Positions 17,257 through 25,248 are shown, counted from the stretch's first letter. The stretch is 64,000 nucleotides of DNA from an uncultured Prevotella sp. (GCA_900554835.1 USJD01000002.1:9412-73411); one strand, 5' to 3'. Notes: generated by a model from the sequence alone, not told the origin. Numbers and translations: made by a program.

Positions 17257-18138
17257 TTACTCTTTTGAGGAAAGTTTCTTCTTGATTTCGTCCCAGCTTT
17301 CTCTTTTTTCCATATTGAGATAATAGCGCAGGTGTTTTTCCACTCGCTGTTCTACAGGAGGGAACTGCATGTAGTCGCCAAAGAAATGGCGCAGGTATTT
17401 ATCGGCTTCCTCTGGTAACAGTACGGTGGTGTCCTCGAAAGGAAACTCCTTACCCTTGCCGAGCCAGGTTTTCGGGAAGATTTCCTTATAATGATACGAA
17501 CCGGTGTTGACCAGTACATTTTTTGCCGTTTCGAAATCATAGCGATGACTCATCTCGTCCATTTGACTAATCAGACGGTGGCGCAATTGACTTCTGAAGA
17601 AAAACGCTAAGGTCTTGATGGCAAAACGTCCCCAGGTTTCCTTGTGAAGGAGCAGGGAAAGGTATTCTCCGAAAGTGTTGTGGGTAGTGACTGCGTTCAG
17701 GCGGTTGATGGTTTTGGAGTATTTGCGATACAAGGCTTTTGCCGTCTCCAAATCATCATCCGTAGCATCCAATGGGAAAATATCCACATAGAGTCCGATG
17801 ATGCAAGGACGTTCTTTCTCCTCGATGAGGGTGGTTTCCCGGTTGACAAGTTTGGAGAAGTAGAGTGGGTAGGATTCATTATTATAAGGAGTCACGACTT
17901 CATATTTGCCAAAATTTTCTTTCTTGGCAATCTCTAATAATCGGTCGTAATCCGGACGCGGCATCAGTACATCAATGTCATCGTCCCACGGAATCATTCC
18001 ATGATGGCGTGCAGCTCCGATGGCAGTACCAGCGCAGCAATAATATCTGAGGTTGTGAGTCTTGCAGATTTCCATGAATGCCTTCAATATGTCGAGAATT
18101 GTGGCATTCCATTCCTTTTTGATGCTTTTTATCTCCAT
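17257..18138 (-). CDS. LicD family phosphotransferase
   Basis: A 293-residue protein from the ATG at 18138. A longer frame starting at 18171 would begin inside the -7 promoter element, so the inner Met is preferred. The diagnostic LicD block is complete: CAGTAIGAARHHGMIPWDDDID, with WDDDID at 51-56 as metal/catalytic residues, then DYDRLL and a GLYVDIFPLD segment. LicD-type enzymes transfer phosphocholine or another phospho-alcohol from a CDP carrier to surface glycans. Together with the cytidylyltransferase nearby this supports a CDP-dependent decoration pathway. Convergent with the SDR gene, divergent from the flippase. Confidence 0.9.
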   Translation of the reverse strand: MEIKSIKKEWNATILDILKAFMEICKTHNLRYYCCAGTAIGAARHHGMIPWDDDIDVLMPRPDYDRLLEIAKKENFGKYEVVTPYNNESYPLYFSKLVNRETTLIEEKERPCIIGLYVDIFPLDATDDDLETAKALYRKYSKTINRLNAVTTHNTFGEYLSLLLHKETWGRFAIKTLAFFFRSQLRHRLISQMDEMSHRYDFETAKNVLVNTGSYHYKEIFPKTWLGKGKEFPFEDTTVLLPEEADKYLRHFFGDYMQFPPVEQRVEKHLRYYLNMEKRESWDEIKKKLSSKE

Positions 18139-18158
18139 GTTTTTTGTATTTATGGTTG

Positions 18159-18189
18159 CAAAAGTAAGCAAAAAGTTTTGAACTTCAAA
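18159..18189 (-). promoter_or_regulatory. Promoter of licD (interlocked with the flippase promoter)
   Basis: Minus strand: TTTG (18189-18186), 19 nt, TACTTTTG (18166-18159). Exact consensus. Overlaps the opposing plus-strand promoter over 18177-18189. Confidence 0.8.
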
Positions 18190-18207
18190 CTATTTGTGCT
18201 ACTTTTG
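18177..18207 (+). promoter_or_regulatory. Promoter of the flippase gene (interlocked with the licD promoter)
   Basis: Plus strand: TTTG (18177-18180), 19 nt, TACTTTTG (18200-18207), 16 bases before the flippase ATG at 18224, implying a very short leader. The -7 octamer is identical to that of the opposing promoter. Confidence 0.8.
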
Positions 18208-18223
18208 CAATAAAAAAGAAAAA

Positions 18224-19672
18224 ATGGCAGAAACATTGAAGGAAAAGACAGCCAAGGGATTGTTTTGGGGAGCTATGAACAGTGGTTCCACGCAGATACT
18301 GAATATCCTTTTCGGAATATTCCTGGCCCGATTGCTCACTCCAGCTGATTATGGAATCATCGGCATTCTTACCATCTTTACTCTCATTGCAGGTAATTTG
18401 CAGAGCAGTGGCTTTACGCAAGCCCTTGTCAACATCAAGCAACCTACCCACAATGATTATAATTCCGTATTCTGGTTTAATGTGCTCGTAAGTTTCACCA
18501 TGTATGTGGTGTTGTTTTTCTGTGCGCCATTGATTGCTGATTTCTTTCATCAGCCTTGTCTTACCTCCCTGTCCCGTTTTGTCTTTTTAAGTTTCTTCAT
18601 CTCCTCCTTCGGTATTGCCCAGAATGGCTATATGATGAAAAACATGATGAACAAGGAAATTACCATTGTGAATTTCATGGCACTGATCTGTTCTAATATT
18701 GTAGGTCTGGTGCTGGCTTTCAATCAAATGGCTTATTGGAGTCTTGCCTGGCAACAGGTGATTTTTATCCTTGTGCTGAATATAGGAAGATATTATTATA
18801 CGGGCTGGCGTCCTAATTTCCAGATAGATTTCGGACCTGTCAGGAAGATGTTCGGATTCAGTGTCAAACTTCTGGTTACCAATATCATCAATACGGTGAG
18901 TACCAATGTGCTTACTTTTGTCTTCGGCCGTTTTTATCCGATCAATGATGTGGGCAACTATTCTCAGGCCTACAATTGGGATACGAAGGCCAACTCTTTT
19001 GTGGCCAATACGGTGGGACAGATAGCGCAACCTGTACTTTCTTCTATTCGTGATGATCAGAACAGAGAGATGATGGTGTTTCGCAAGATGTTACGCTTTA
19101 CTGCGTTCCTTTCTTTTCCGTTGATGTTTGGTCTTACTTTGGTTTCTCGGGAATTTATCCTCATCACGATTCATGAGAAATGGATTGCCAGTGTGCCTCT
19201 GCTGCAGATTCTCTGCATAAGCGGAGCTTTTATGCCTGTTTATACGCTTTACCAGAATCTTGCCATCAGCCGTGGCAGGTCGGATGTCTATATGTGGTGT
19301 AATCTGGGACAGGTCATCGGTTTGTTAGCTTTGGTGCTTTTCTGCCATCAGTATGGCATTCTGATGATGGTTGTTGCCTATACCTTATTTATTATAGGCT
19401 GGCTGGTAGTGTGGCAGGCAATGATTAAGCGCATTACGGGTTTGAGATTTCTGGATGTTGCCAAGGATATTTTGCCTTTTATGCTTTGTGCGGCATTCAC
19501 TATGGGAGTAACCTACCTGCTTACCCGTTGGCTGGAGAACATCTATCTCTTGCTCCTGGTTCGTCTGGTAATTTCTGCTGCCATCTATTTCTGCATTATG
19601 AAGTTACTGAAAGTGCAGATTTTAGAAGAATGTTTAGTGTTCGCGAAAGGTAAATTCCGCAAGAAATCGTAA
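18224..19672 (+). CDS. Polysaccharide flippase (Wzx-like, MOP superfamily)
   Basis: A 482-residue multi-pass membrane protein from the ATG at 18224; the longer frame from 18194 starts within the promoter. It begins LKEKTAKGLFWGAMNSGSTQ, the usual start of the 'lipopolysaccharide biosynthesis protein' branch of Wzx/MOP flippases, with FLARLLTPADYGIIGI in helix 1-2. About a dozen hydrophobic segments are spread along the sequence. It should move lipid-linked glycan units across the inner membrane. Its neighbours LicD and GT2 fit that role. A strong promoter shared back-to-back with licD suggests coordinated expression. Confidence 0.88.
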   Translation: MAETLKEKTAKGLFWGAMNSGSTQILNILFGIFLARLLTPADYGIIGILTIFTLIAGNLQSSGFTQALVNIKQPTHNDYNSVFWFNVLVSFTMYVVLFFCAPLIADFFHQPCLTSLSRFVFLSFFISSFGIAQNGYMMKNMMNKEITIVNFMALICSNIVGLVLAFNQMAYWSLAWQQVIFILVLNIGRYYYTGWRPNFQIDFGPVRKMFGFSVKLLVTNIINTVSTNVLTFVFGRFYPINDVGNYSQAYNWDTKANSFVANTVGQIAQPVLSSIRDDQNREMMVFRKMLRFTAFLSFPLMFGLTLVSREFILITIHEKWIASVPLLQILCISGAFMPVYTLYQNLAISRGRSDVYMWCNLGQVIGLLALVLFCHQYGILMMVVAYTLFIIGWLVVWQAMIKRITGLRFLDVAKDILPFMLCAAFTMGVTYLLTRWLENIYLLLLVRLVISAAIYFCIMKLLKVQILEECLVFAKGKFRKKS

Positions 19673-19724
19673 TCTGAATTTTCTGCGGAATCTATTTCCT
19701 GATTGTCTGGTATTCCTGCAAATT

Positions 19725-20789
19725 CTATTTTGTTCCCAACAATCTTCTGTATGAGAGATAGAGGAGATTGACGCAGTTTGCCGGAATACCCCATTTGATG
19801 AGTTGGATGACGAGCCGGATAATGCGACTGTGTGGAATATAGTTCAGACATTTATCTACTTGAGCCAGACTGACCTTGGCATTTCTTGCCCAGCGGTAAG
19901 CATTTACTACACCGATGTCAATGGCTCTCCGGTAAGTGTTTGCCGTGTCATATTTCTCAAAGAAATCTATCAGATGTCTGGTGGATTTGAAATACGAAAG
20001 AAGATTCTTCTCGGATATGTTGTGATTGTAGGAGTTGATATTATCTGTGCGATAATAATAGACTACATCATTGATGCAGACCTTATGGTTTCCATTTTTT
20101 TTGCTTCCAACTTTATTCTTTCCAACTTCTCTTGTCTGTGGGCTTGCGTTGTTTGCAGTCCTCTTGTCCTGAATGGAATGATAGAGAAATTGGGCATTCC
20201 AGAAGAGATCTTCAGCATAGTTGATTCCTTCTTCAAAGAAGATTTCATGTTTCATAATCAGCTGTCGTCTGTAGAGTCTTCCCCATAACCGGTTTGTGAT
20301 GATGTTCTGGCAGATGAGCATTTTGAGAAACTCCTCTCCATTTTCTGTAAAGGGTCTTTGAGGTTCTGAGGCCTTTCCGCTGTTCCATTCACAGTAGCTT
20401 CCGTCTATCAGGTCAGCCTGTCCTTCCGTATTTTCCGTCAGACCAGTCTGGCCCTTTGTATTTTCTATCAGTTTTTCCACAGCATTTTCAGGCAGGAAGT
20501 CGTCACTATCTACAAACATGATGTAGTCGCCGTGTGCAGCCATGAGTGCGTTTTGTCTTGCCGCTCCCACGCCCCTATTTTTCTCATGATGGATGATGCG
20601 TATCTGCGAAGCCCTTTCTGGATATTCTTGGATGAGAGATTCCAGAATGGAGATACTGCGGTCGGGCGTACAGTCGTCCACAAATATGTATTCGATTTGT
20701 GCATACGACTGCCCGAACAATGAGCGGGCACATTGTTCGATATATTTTTCTACTCCATAGACAGGAGTTAGGATACTGACCGTTAGCAT
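19725..20789 (-). CDS. GT2-family glycosyltransferase
   Basis: A 354-residue GT-A fold glycosyltransferase. N-terminal VSILTPVYGVEKYIEQC, the nucleotide-binding FVDDCTPD at 36-43 and the DxD-type metal motif FVDSDD at 92-97 are intact. The acceptor part has YAEDLFWNAQF, typical of GT2 enzymes acting on surface glycans. Two back-to-back copies of ENTxGQxxLx (110-129) form a small duplicated insert between the catalytic core and acceptor region. Cytosolic, membrane-associated role in building the repeat unit is likely. Convergent with the flippase gene and 62 bases downstream of the membrane-protein gene, so probably in operon with the latter. Confidence 0.9.
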   Translation of the reverse strand: MLTVSILTPVYGVEKYIEQCARSLFGQSYAQIEYIFVDDCTPDRSISILESLIQEYPERASQIRIIHHEKNRGVGAARQNALMAAHGDYIMFVDSDDFLPENAVEKLIENTKGQTGLTENTEGQADLIDGSYCEWNSGKASEPQRPFTENGEEFLKMLICQNIITNRLWGRLYRRQLIMKHEIFFEEGINYAEDLFWNAQFLYHSIQDKRTANNASPQTREVGKNKVGSKKNGNHKVCINDVVYYYRTDNINSYNHNISEKNLLSYFKSTRHLIDFFEKYDTANTYRRAIDIGVVNAYRWARNAKVSLAQVDKCLNYIPHSRIIRLVIQLIKWGIPANCVNLLYLSYRRLLGTK

Positions 20790-20851
20790 ACGCTTTTCTT
20801 CTTTTTGAATATTGATATTATCTTCTTTTTTTCCTGATTCACTTCTACTTT

Positions 20852-22192
20852 CTATCTTGTAAGATAGTCGAAAATCAGTGTACTGTTGTAGAAAAATAGG
20901 AAGATGGCTAAGATTGCCAATGCCGGGCGCAAGAACTTGGTATATTTTTCCTTGCCTTGCTTGAGAATATATCCGATGGCAATAGGGATGATGAAAGCCC
21001 AGTGGGCTGCCATGATGTAAACTTCATTCAGTCCGAATCCCATTACCAGATGGATGAAAGCGTCGCAGAGCACCCAAGAACCAGTGAGCCACAGGAATGG
21101 GGAACGTCTGCCCAACCATAGCCCCGTAATCAGTAGGGCTACGATTGCCAGTTCTATTATATAAGGTATAGGAGTCTGGTATTTAACGAATATCGGTCTA
21201 TGACTATGAATATCCTCCAGCAGATGTTCCTTGTGCAGCATCAGCGATTCGCCGAATACATTTTCTATCAGTGATTCAGAGCGGGAAACCGACATGTCTG
21301 CCCATTTCAGCATGCCTTTCTGCTGAATGTTCTTGCCGGCAATTTCCTTATCATGAGCCTCTTTCTGTGCCATTTTTGCTCTGAAAGTACTGTCCTTGGC
21401 AGCCTTTTTCTGTACCAGGCGCAAACCTTCCTGACGGTTGGGAATAATGAAGGCGCGGTTCTGATAAATTCCTGCAGCTCCTATCAGCAGTGTAGGCAGG
21501 ATAATTCCTAACGCCAGATATTTCGGACGGAAGAGTTTCTTGCCGTTGGTGAAAAGGGCGGCAAGGAAGGTTTTGGCTCCATTGCTGAGTGTGATTCCTG
21601 CCGTAAAGAAGAACAGAAGGGCGCATTGCCACCAAGGCATTCCTCGGTGCTGCTGTTGCTGGCGACCTGCCAGATAAAGCGTCATCGACAGGAAAAAGAG
21701 TGACATTCCGAAGTGATCATCTACGAAAGTAACCAGCAGAACGTAGGCGAAGGAAAAAAGCAGGAATGTGAGCAGATTACTGTCGGCAGCCTTCAGTTGC
21801 ATGATCTCCCTGAAAATCCTTCGTATGAAAATCGTGGAATAGGTGCCCAGGAAAGTCATCATCACAGCCACGATGGTAGTGGCGCAATTCCTGGAAGTCA
21901 GTTCCATCAGCCATTCATTGAGCATCGTCAAAGGATAGAGAAAGAAGGGAAGCATCGGATGCCTGTATTCCGTATAATACACTTTCCATTTGGAGAGTGT
22001 GAGATAAGTATATGGGTCGAACCCCGATACCTGGAAATTTTTGGTAAAGATGGTCCAGTAACCTACATTTCCATTCTTGCTGAAATCTGCATAGTGGTAG
22101 GTTACCATCAGCACGTTGAAGGCAACAATGAGCAGGAAGGCTACGAGCGCAAAGAGCCTTTCTTCTTTCTTAATCTTGAATATATTGTTCAT
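20852..22192 (-). CDS. Multi-pass membrane protein of the polysaccharide locus
   Basis: A 446-residue integral membrane protein with roughly ten hydrophobic helices and a long soluble loop at ~240-330 (KGMLKWADMSVSRSESLIEN). An extracytoplasmic-type acidic segment YYTEYRHPMLPF sits near 72-83, reminiscent of GT-C glycosyltransferases or of DUF6080 proteins common in Prevotella, but I cannot settle the family. It lies directly upstream of the GT2 gene on the same strand, which suggests a role in the same glycan (polymerase, GT-C enzyme or transporter). Confidence 0.6.
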   Translation of the reverse strand: MNNIFKIKKEERLFALVAFLLIVAFNVLMVTYHYADFSKNGNVGYWTIFTKNFQVSGFDPYTYLTLSKWKVYYTEYRHPMLPFFLYPLTMLNEWLMELTSRNCATTIVAVMMTFLGTYSTIFIRRIFREIMQLKAADSNLLTFLLFSFAYVLLVTFVDDHFGMSLFFLSMTLYLAGRQQQQHRGMPWWQCALLFFFTAGITLSNGAKTFLAALFTNGKKLFRPKYLALGIILPTLLIGAAGIYQNRAFIIPNRQEGLRLVQKKAAKDSTFRAKMAQKEAHDKEIAGKNIQQKGMLKWADMSVSRSESLIENVFGESLMLHKEHLLEDIHSHRPIFVKYQTPIPYIIELAIVALLITGLWLGRRSPFLWLTGSWVLCDAFIHLVMGFGLNEVYIMAAHWAFIIPIAIGYILKQGKEKYTKFLRPALAILAIFLFFYNSTLIFDYLTR

Positions 22193-22686
22193 CCTTGAAT
22201 ATTATTGTTTATTCTTGAATATGTTTTTTGTTGAAACGATTTCTTTATCTTGCAAAAGTAATTGTTTTTTTTGAATATTCAAAATGATAGGTTTTATTTT
22301 GTGTGATTTTAATGTAAAATTACGCTAAAATCTGCTGAATAGCTTAGAATGAGCGATTTATGAGTGTTTCACCTCAATGGAGGTAATGATTTAGCAACGG
22401 TTCTAATTTCTGCAATCTGCATACGTTTGCTTACCTAACAACTCTTATTAACTGCAAAATTACAACAATAACACGAAACCGCAAGGGATTTTTGCAACTT
22501 TTTACAGTTAAATTTCTGTAATTATATAATGTGGCATAATCGTAATCACAGAAAAAGATGTATTTTTGTAGGCAAGAATCATATAAAAACAAGACCCGAT
22601 AGCTTGACGAATCAGAGGCTACCGGGAATCAACGCTACAAAGATAGTGTTTTTTCTTGTTACAACCAAGTAAATGGACTATTTTTT
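22193..22686. other. Gene-free AT-rich region before the Abi remnant
   Basis: 494 bases without a convincing gene. It carries the upstream end of the minus-strand membrane-protein unit, then an AT-rich stretch, and in its last 130 bases a plus-strand -7-like TATTTTTG (22561-22568), two hairpins and a near-consensus minus-strand promoter, listed separately. Confidence 0.6.
22569..22655 (+). ncRNA. Structured leader / candidate small RNA upstream of the Abi gene
   Basis: Downstream of TATTTTTG (22561-22568) lie two stem-loops: CCCGATAGC (22595-22603) with GCTACCGGG (22618-22626), and CGCTA (22633-22637) with TAGTG (22644-22648) followed by six Ts. The second resembles an intrinsic terminator just before the Abi start. 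Structured RNAs upstream of abiF-type genes are known; whether this matches that motif I cannot check. The first stem pairs better on the minus strand (G-U instead of A-C), where TATCTTTG (22645-22638), 19 nt, TTGG (22668-22665) would start a ~50-nt RNA ending in TCTTGTTTTT. The sense strand is therefore undecided. Confidence 0.4.
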
Positions 22687-23067
22687 ATGGAATATTTAGA
22701 ATTTGAGCGAATCTTGTCTGCCAAACGAATGCAGAGATATAAGGATGCTGCGAATGGTGACACTCGCAAGGCTATGGCTTTGTATCGCTACAACTTACGT
22801 TTGTCGCAGGAGATGTTTACAATAGTTAGCTGCTTTGAAGTGGCATTGCGTAATGCGATTGATAGTCTTTTGGTGCCGACCTTGGGAGAAAATTGGCTGA
22901 AAGATGCAGTCCAAGACAACGGAATTTTCTCCAATGGGCGCATGAACGAAACACGAAAAATCATAGAAAAGGCATACAATCGTTTGAATAGACAAGGTAT
23001 CAAATCTGTAACTTTGCATAAACATCAACAAAACAAACCGTTTAAATCATGGCAGAACATCTTATAA
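22687..23067 (+). pseudogene. Truncated Abi family (Abi_2/AbiD-AbiF type) protein
   Basis: A 126-residue reading frame. Residues 1-~105 look like the N-terminus of Abi-like abortive-infection proteins: FERILSAKRMQRYKDAANGD, LYRYNLRLSQEMFTIVSCFE, then VALRNAIDSLL. Family members are usually ~300 residues, so about 60 percent is missing. The last ~20 residues (HKHQQNKPFKSWQNIL) do not look like the family and probably come from a deletion junction. The R-N of the HEPN-type RNxxxxH motif is present but no His follows at the expected spacing. Likely a non-functional remnant; a short independent protein cannot be excluded. A further 22-codon frame (23049-23117) follows with no recognised similarity. 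Confidence 0.6.
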
Positions 23068-23130
23068 TTATAGAACCTTTGCCGGAAGTTATTGATTTTC
23101 AAGGACATAGCTTATAGAGAAACAACATGA

Positions 23131-23245
23131 CTTAAAGATGCGCATCATTGCACCTTAAAGATGCGCATCATTAGCACCTAACGAAGCGCATCATTAACAC
23201 CTAACGATGCGCATCATTAGACCTCAATAAAGCGCTTCGTTAAAG
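23131..23245. repeat. Cluster of 22-24-nt repeats built on the palindrome GATGCGCATC
   Basis: Five consecutive units of the form CCTAA(C/A)GATGCGCATCATTAGCA. Units 1, 2 and 4 hold the perfect palindrome GATGCGCATC; unit 3 has GAAGCGCATC; unit 5 (from 23222) is diverged (AAAGCGCTTCGTTA). Spacing is 22-24 nt with no unique spacers, so it is not a CRISPR array. Confidence 0.75.
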
Positions 23246-23990
23246 TTTATACTTCTGCATCCTTTAAAAACTTGCTATTTTACAACAGCAAAGCTAATCA
23301 TTTTATTCGAAATGACAAAGGAAAAATGGCAAAAACGTATGGGTATCGTTAAATCAAAATAAGGGGTTTTAGTGAAAAAATCCGCAGTTTTGAGCTCTTA
23401 AGTGAAAGAATAAGCCGAAAAACGCTCCATAAATAGGGATTTCTTATCATAGTATAAATACACAATAATTGTCCCCTCTCTAATTTACGTATTACTGCCT
23501 ATGGTTGATTCAACTCCCATGAGTTAGGATTTATAAGTCACTCATAATAAAGTACTTAACTCCGCCACTTGGGGGTAATTCTGATTCACTCTATATGAAT
23601 TATCAGCATCTAAAATGTTCCGTATTTCATATCTTTTGGCAAAGATAATAAATCTTTTATATAATATCGAATTTTATTATTTTTTTAACGTAAAAGTTAT
23701 TTTTGAGGCTATTTTTGCGATTTAAGACCTCGAAAATGGCGAAAAAATGAAGCATAAATGCAAAAACAAGTACCCCAAAATACAGTTTTAGTAAAGAAAC
23801 GCAACAAAATGATAGGCAAGAAATGGATATTGAACATGGATTTTCTTTGAATTTGAGAGACAGGAGCATATAAGAATAAGATTTTTTAGGAGAGAAAAGA
23901 GGGGTTTAATAATCATATAACACACTGATAGTCAAGCACTTCTAAGTACATCTTATACACTAAGACACTTGCTATGAAGAAAACAAAATC

Positions 23991-24146
23991 CGGTCATTTG
24001 GTCAAAGTCATTTTCGGTCAAAATGAAATTTGAATCGGTCAAAATGGTCTATAATATAATATAAATATATATTTATATTATATTATAGGATGACCGAGCG
24101 CTCCCGAAAACGATTTTGACCGAACATGACCATGACCAAATGACCG
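23991..24146. repeat. Large inverted repeat with a 40-bp perfect core palindrome
   Basis: The left arm 23991-24024 (starting CGGTCATTTGGTCA and ending TCGGTCAAAAT) matches the reverse complement of 24113-24146 at 31 of 34 positions. In the middle, 24049-24088 is a perfect AT-only palindrome closed by one C-G pair. A related direct copy of the arm lies at 24916-24951. The structure could extrude as a cruciform or form a long hairpin RNA. No gene inside. Confidence 0.85.
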
Positions 24147-24285
24147 CTTTTCTAAAATTCTGAGTCACAAGCCTTCATTTTCTTCAAAATCAGTCAAAAT
24201 GCAGCAATTGATTTCCGAAATATCGTTGTAAAGTACTATCAATCAGTTACTTACGAACATCCTCAAAAAATCTGTAGCGGAAAAA

Positions 24286-24317
24286 TTTGTTTTCAACTCC
24301 AAATTGTTGTACCTTTG
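24286..24317 (+). promoter_or_regulatory. Promoter of the HU-remnant / smalltalk unit
   Basis: TTTG (24286-24289), 20 nt, TACCTTTG (24310-24317). It starts a ~160-nt leader that holds two direct copies of GTCTT(C/A)ATAGACGAC (24359-24373 and 24382-24396), each able to form a GTC/GAC hairpin. Confidence 0.7.
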
Positions 24318-24485
24318 CACCAGCAATCGAAAGAAAGCTTCTCTTGTACCGAAAGTCAGTCTTCATAGACGACTCATCTTGGTCTTAATAGACGACAGGC
24401 GCCGGTCATCAATAACGACCCAAATAAGGGCAAGAAATGAGGCTTCTGGGGAATTGAAATATCAACCATCTAAACACACAAAAGT

Positions 24486-24710
24486 ATGATTAACTACAGC
24501 ATTACCATGCGTTCAGTGAATAGTAACCTCGTAGCCAGCCGTAGCGCTCAGGCTGCAGTCATCAAGGCCATCAAGGCAGGCAAAGCCAACGTGGATCTCA
24601 GCACTCCAACTACTCCTGGCGACGGTTCAGATGGTGGTGGCTCTAATCCAAGCGGCGACAATAAGGGCGACGCTGGACAGGAAGGCAGCGGCGAGGACAA
24701 CGAACTGTAG
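24486..24710 (+). pseudogene. Internally deleted HU-like DNA-binding protein gene
   Basis: A 74-codon frame beginning MINYSITMRSVN, the usual start of a Bacteroidota HU-like DNA-binding protein family, and continuing at once with NLVASRSAQAAVIKAIKAGK and a Gly/Asp/Ser-rich tail, which is that family's C-terminal end. The ~100-residue DNA-binding core that normally lies between is missing, with the frame kept. The family parallel is from memory. The smalltalk gene follows 68 bases downstream, the order usually seen for this family, which supports the call. It may still be transcribed and make a short unstructured peptide. Confidence 0.55.
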
Positions 24711-24778
24711 AAGGGAAAATTAACCTCATGTGAAACACACAAAGAATTTAAGTTTAACCTTTAAAAATTGAATCAAAA

Positions 24779-24883
24779 ATGAGTAAAATGAAAGCAGACA
24801 CTTGGAAGACCATTCTTCAAATCGCCATCAGTTTCTTAACGGCAATTGCCACCACGCTCGGCGTTTCGAGTTGTGTGGGATAG
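24779..24883 (+). CDS. Smalltalk protein
   Basis: A 34-residue peptide, too short for most gene finders: MSKMKADTWKTILQIAIS, then FLTAIATTLGVSSCVG. The TWKTILQI..(S/T)FLTAIATTLGV(S/T)SC pattern is the recognised signature of the 'smalltalk' family of Bacteroidota. It has one hydrophobic helix and ends in a SSC lipobox-like motif, so it is probably membrane-inserted, function unknown. In relatives it follows an HU-like gene and usually precedes an N-acetylmuramoyl-L-alanine amidase; here the HU gene is deleted inside and no amidase follows. Confidence 0.8.
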   Translation: MSKMKADTWKTILQIAISFLTAIATTLGVSSCVG

Positions 24884-25248
24884 TGTAAGTAAACAATGAA
24901 TTAGGATAGAAATTCCGGTCATCCCCGGTCATGGTCCTTTTCGGTCAAAATCATTTCTGGTATTACGAATCAAATGGCTATAATACCTACATATATAAAA
25001 AATAGATGGGGCCCAGTCTCACGACTCACCCCATCTACCCAAATATATGCGAAAACTTTGCTGCAAAAATAGTTGATTTTGCAGAAAGTACCAAATTTTT
25101 AAGGCGGAAATTTTAGTAATCTTCTGTTTTTTAACTATTCTTTAATAGAAATAAAGGGATTTTAATAAAAAGAAGGAGGGTACAACTCATCAAGCACTTA
25201 TTTACGTCATCACGGAAGATACGGAAGTCAATCGTTCCTAATCCCCCA
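24884..25248. other. Intergenic region with arm repeat and hairpin
   Basis: 365 bases without a gene. It holds a third copy of the GGTCA-rich repeat arm (24916-24951, CGGTCAT...TTTTCGGTCAAAAT) and a stem TAGATGGGG (25003-25011) / CCCCATCTA (25029-25037) that may terminate the smalltalk transcript although no T-run follows. The rest is AT-rich with no further signal. Confidence 0.6.

Larger units (their letters stand above)
23068..24285. other. AT-rich region with repeats and no convincing gene
   Basis: About 1.2 kb. It contains the GATGCGCATC repeat cluster and the large inverted repeat listed separately. Otherwise only short, low-complexity frames are open (for example 23657-23869 on the minus strand, Phe/Leu/Ser-rich, without a ribosome-binding site) and I do not support them as genes. 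It probably marks a site of past insertion and decay. Confidence 0.6.

Noticed and set aside
23131..23245. Repeat cluster considered as a CRISPR array
   Set aside because: Units are contiguous, 22-24 nt, with no unique spacers and no cas genes nearby.
23657..23869. 70-codon minus-strand frame in the gene-poor region
   Set aside because: AT-rich, Phe/Leu/Ser-dominated, no ribosome-binding site, no similarity recognised.
24304..24489. 61-codon frame ahead of the HU remnant
   Set aside because: It begins inside the -7 box of the promoter and runs through a repeat-containing leader, so it is a chance frame in the 5' untranslated region.
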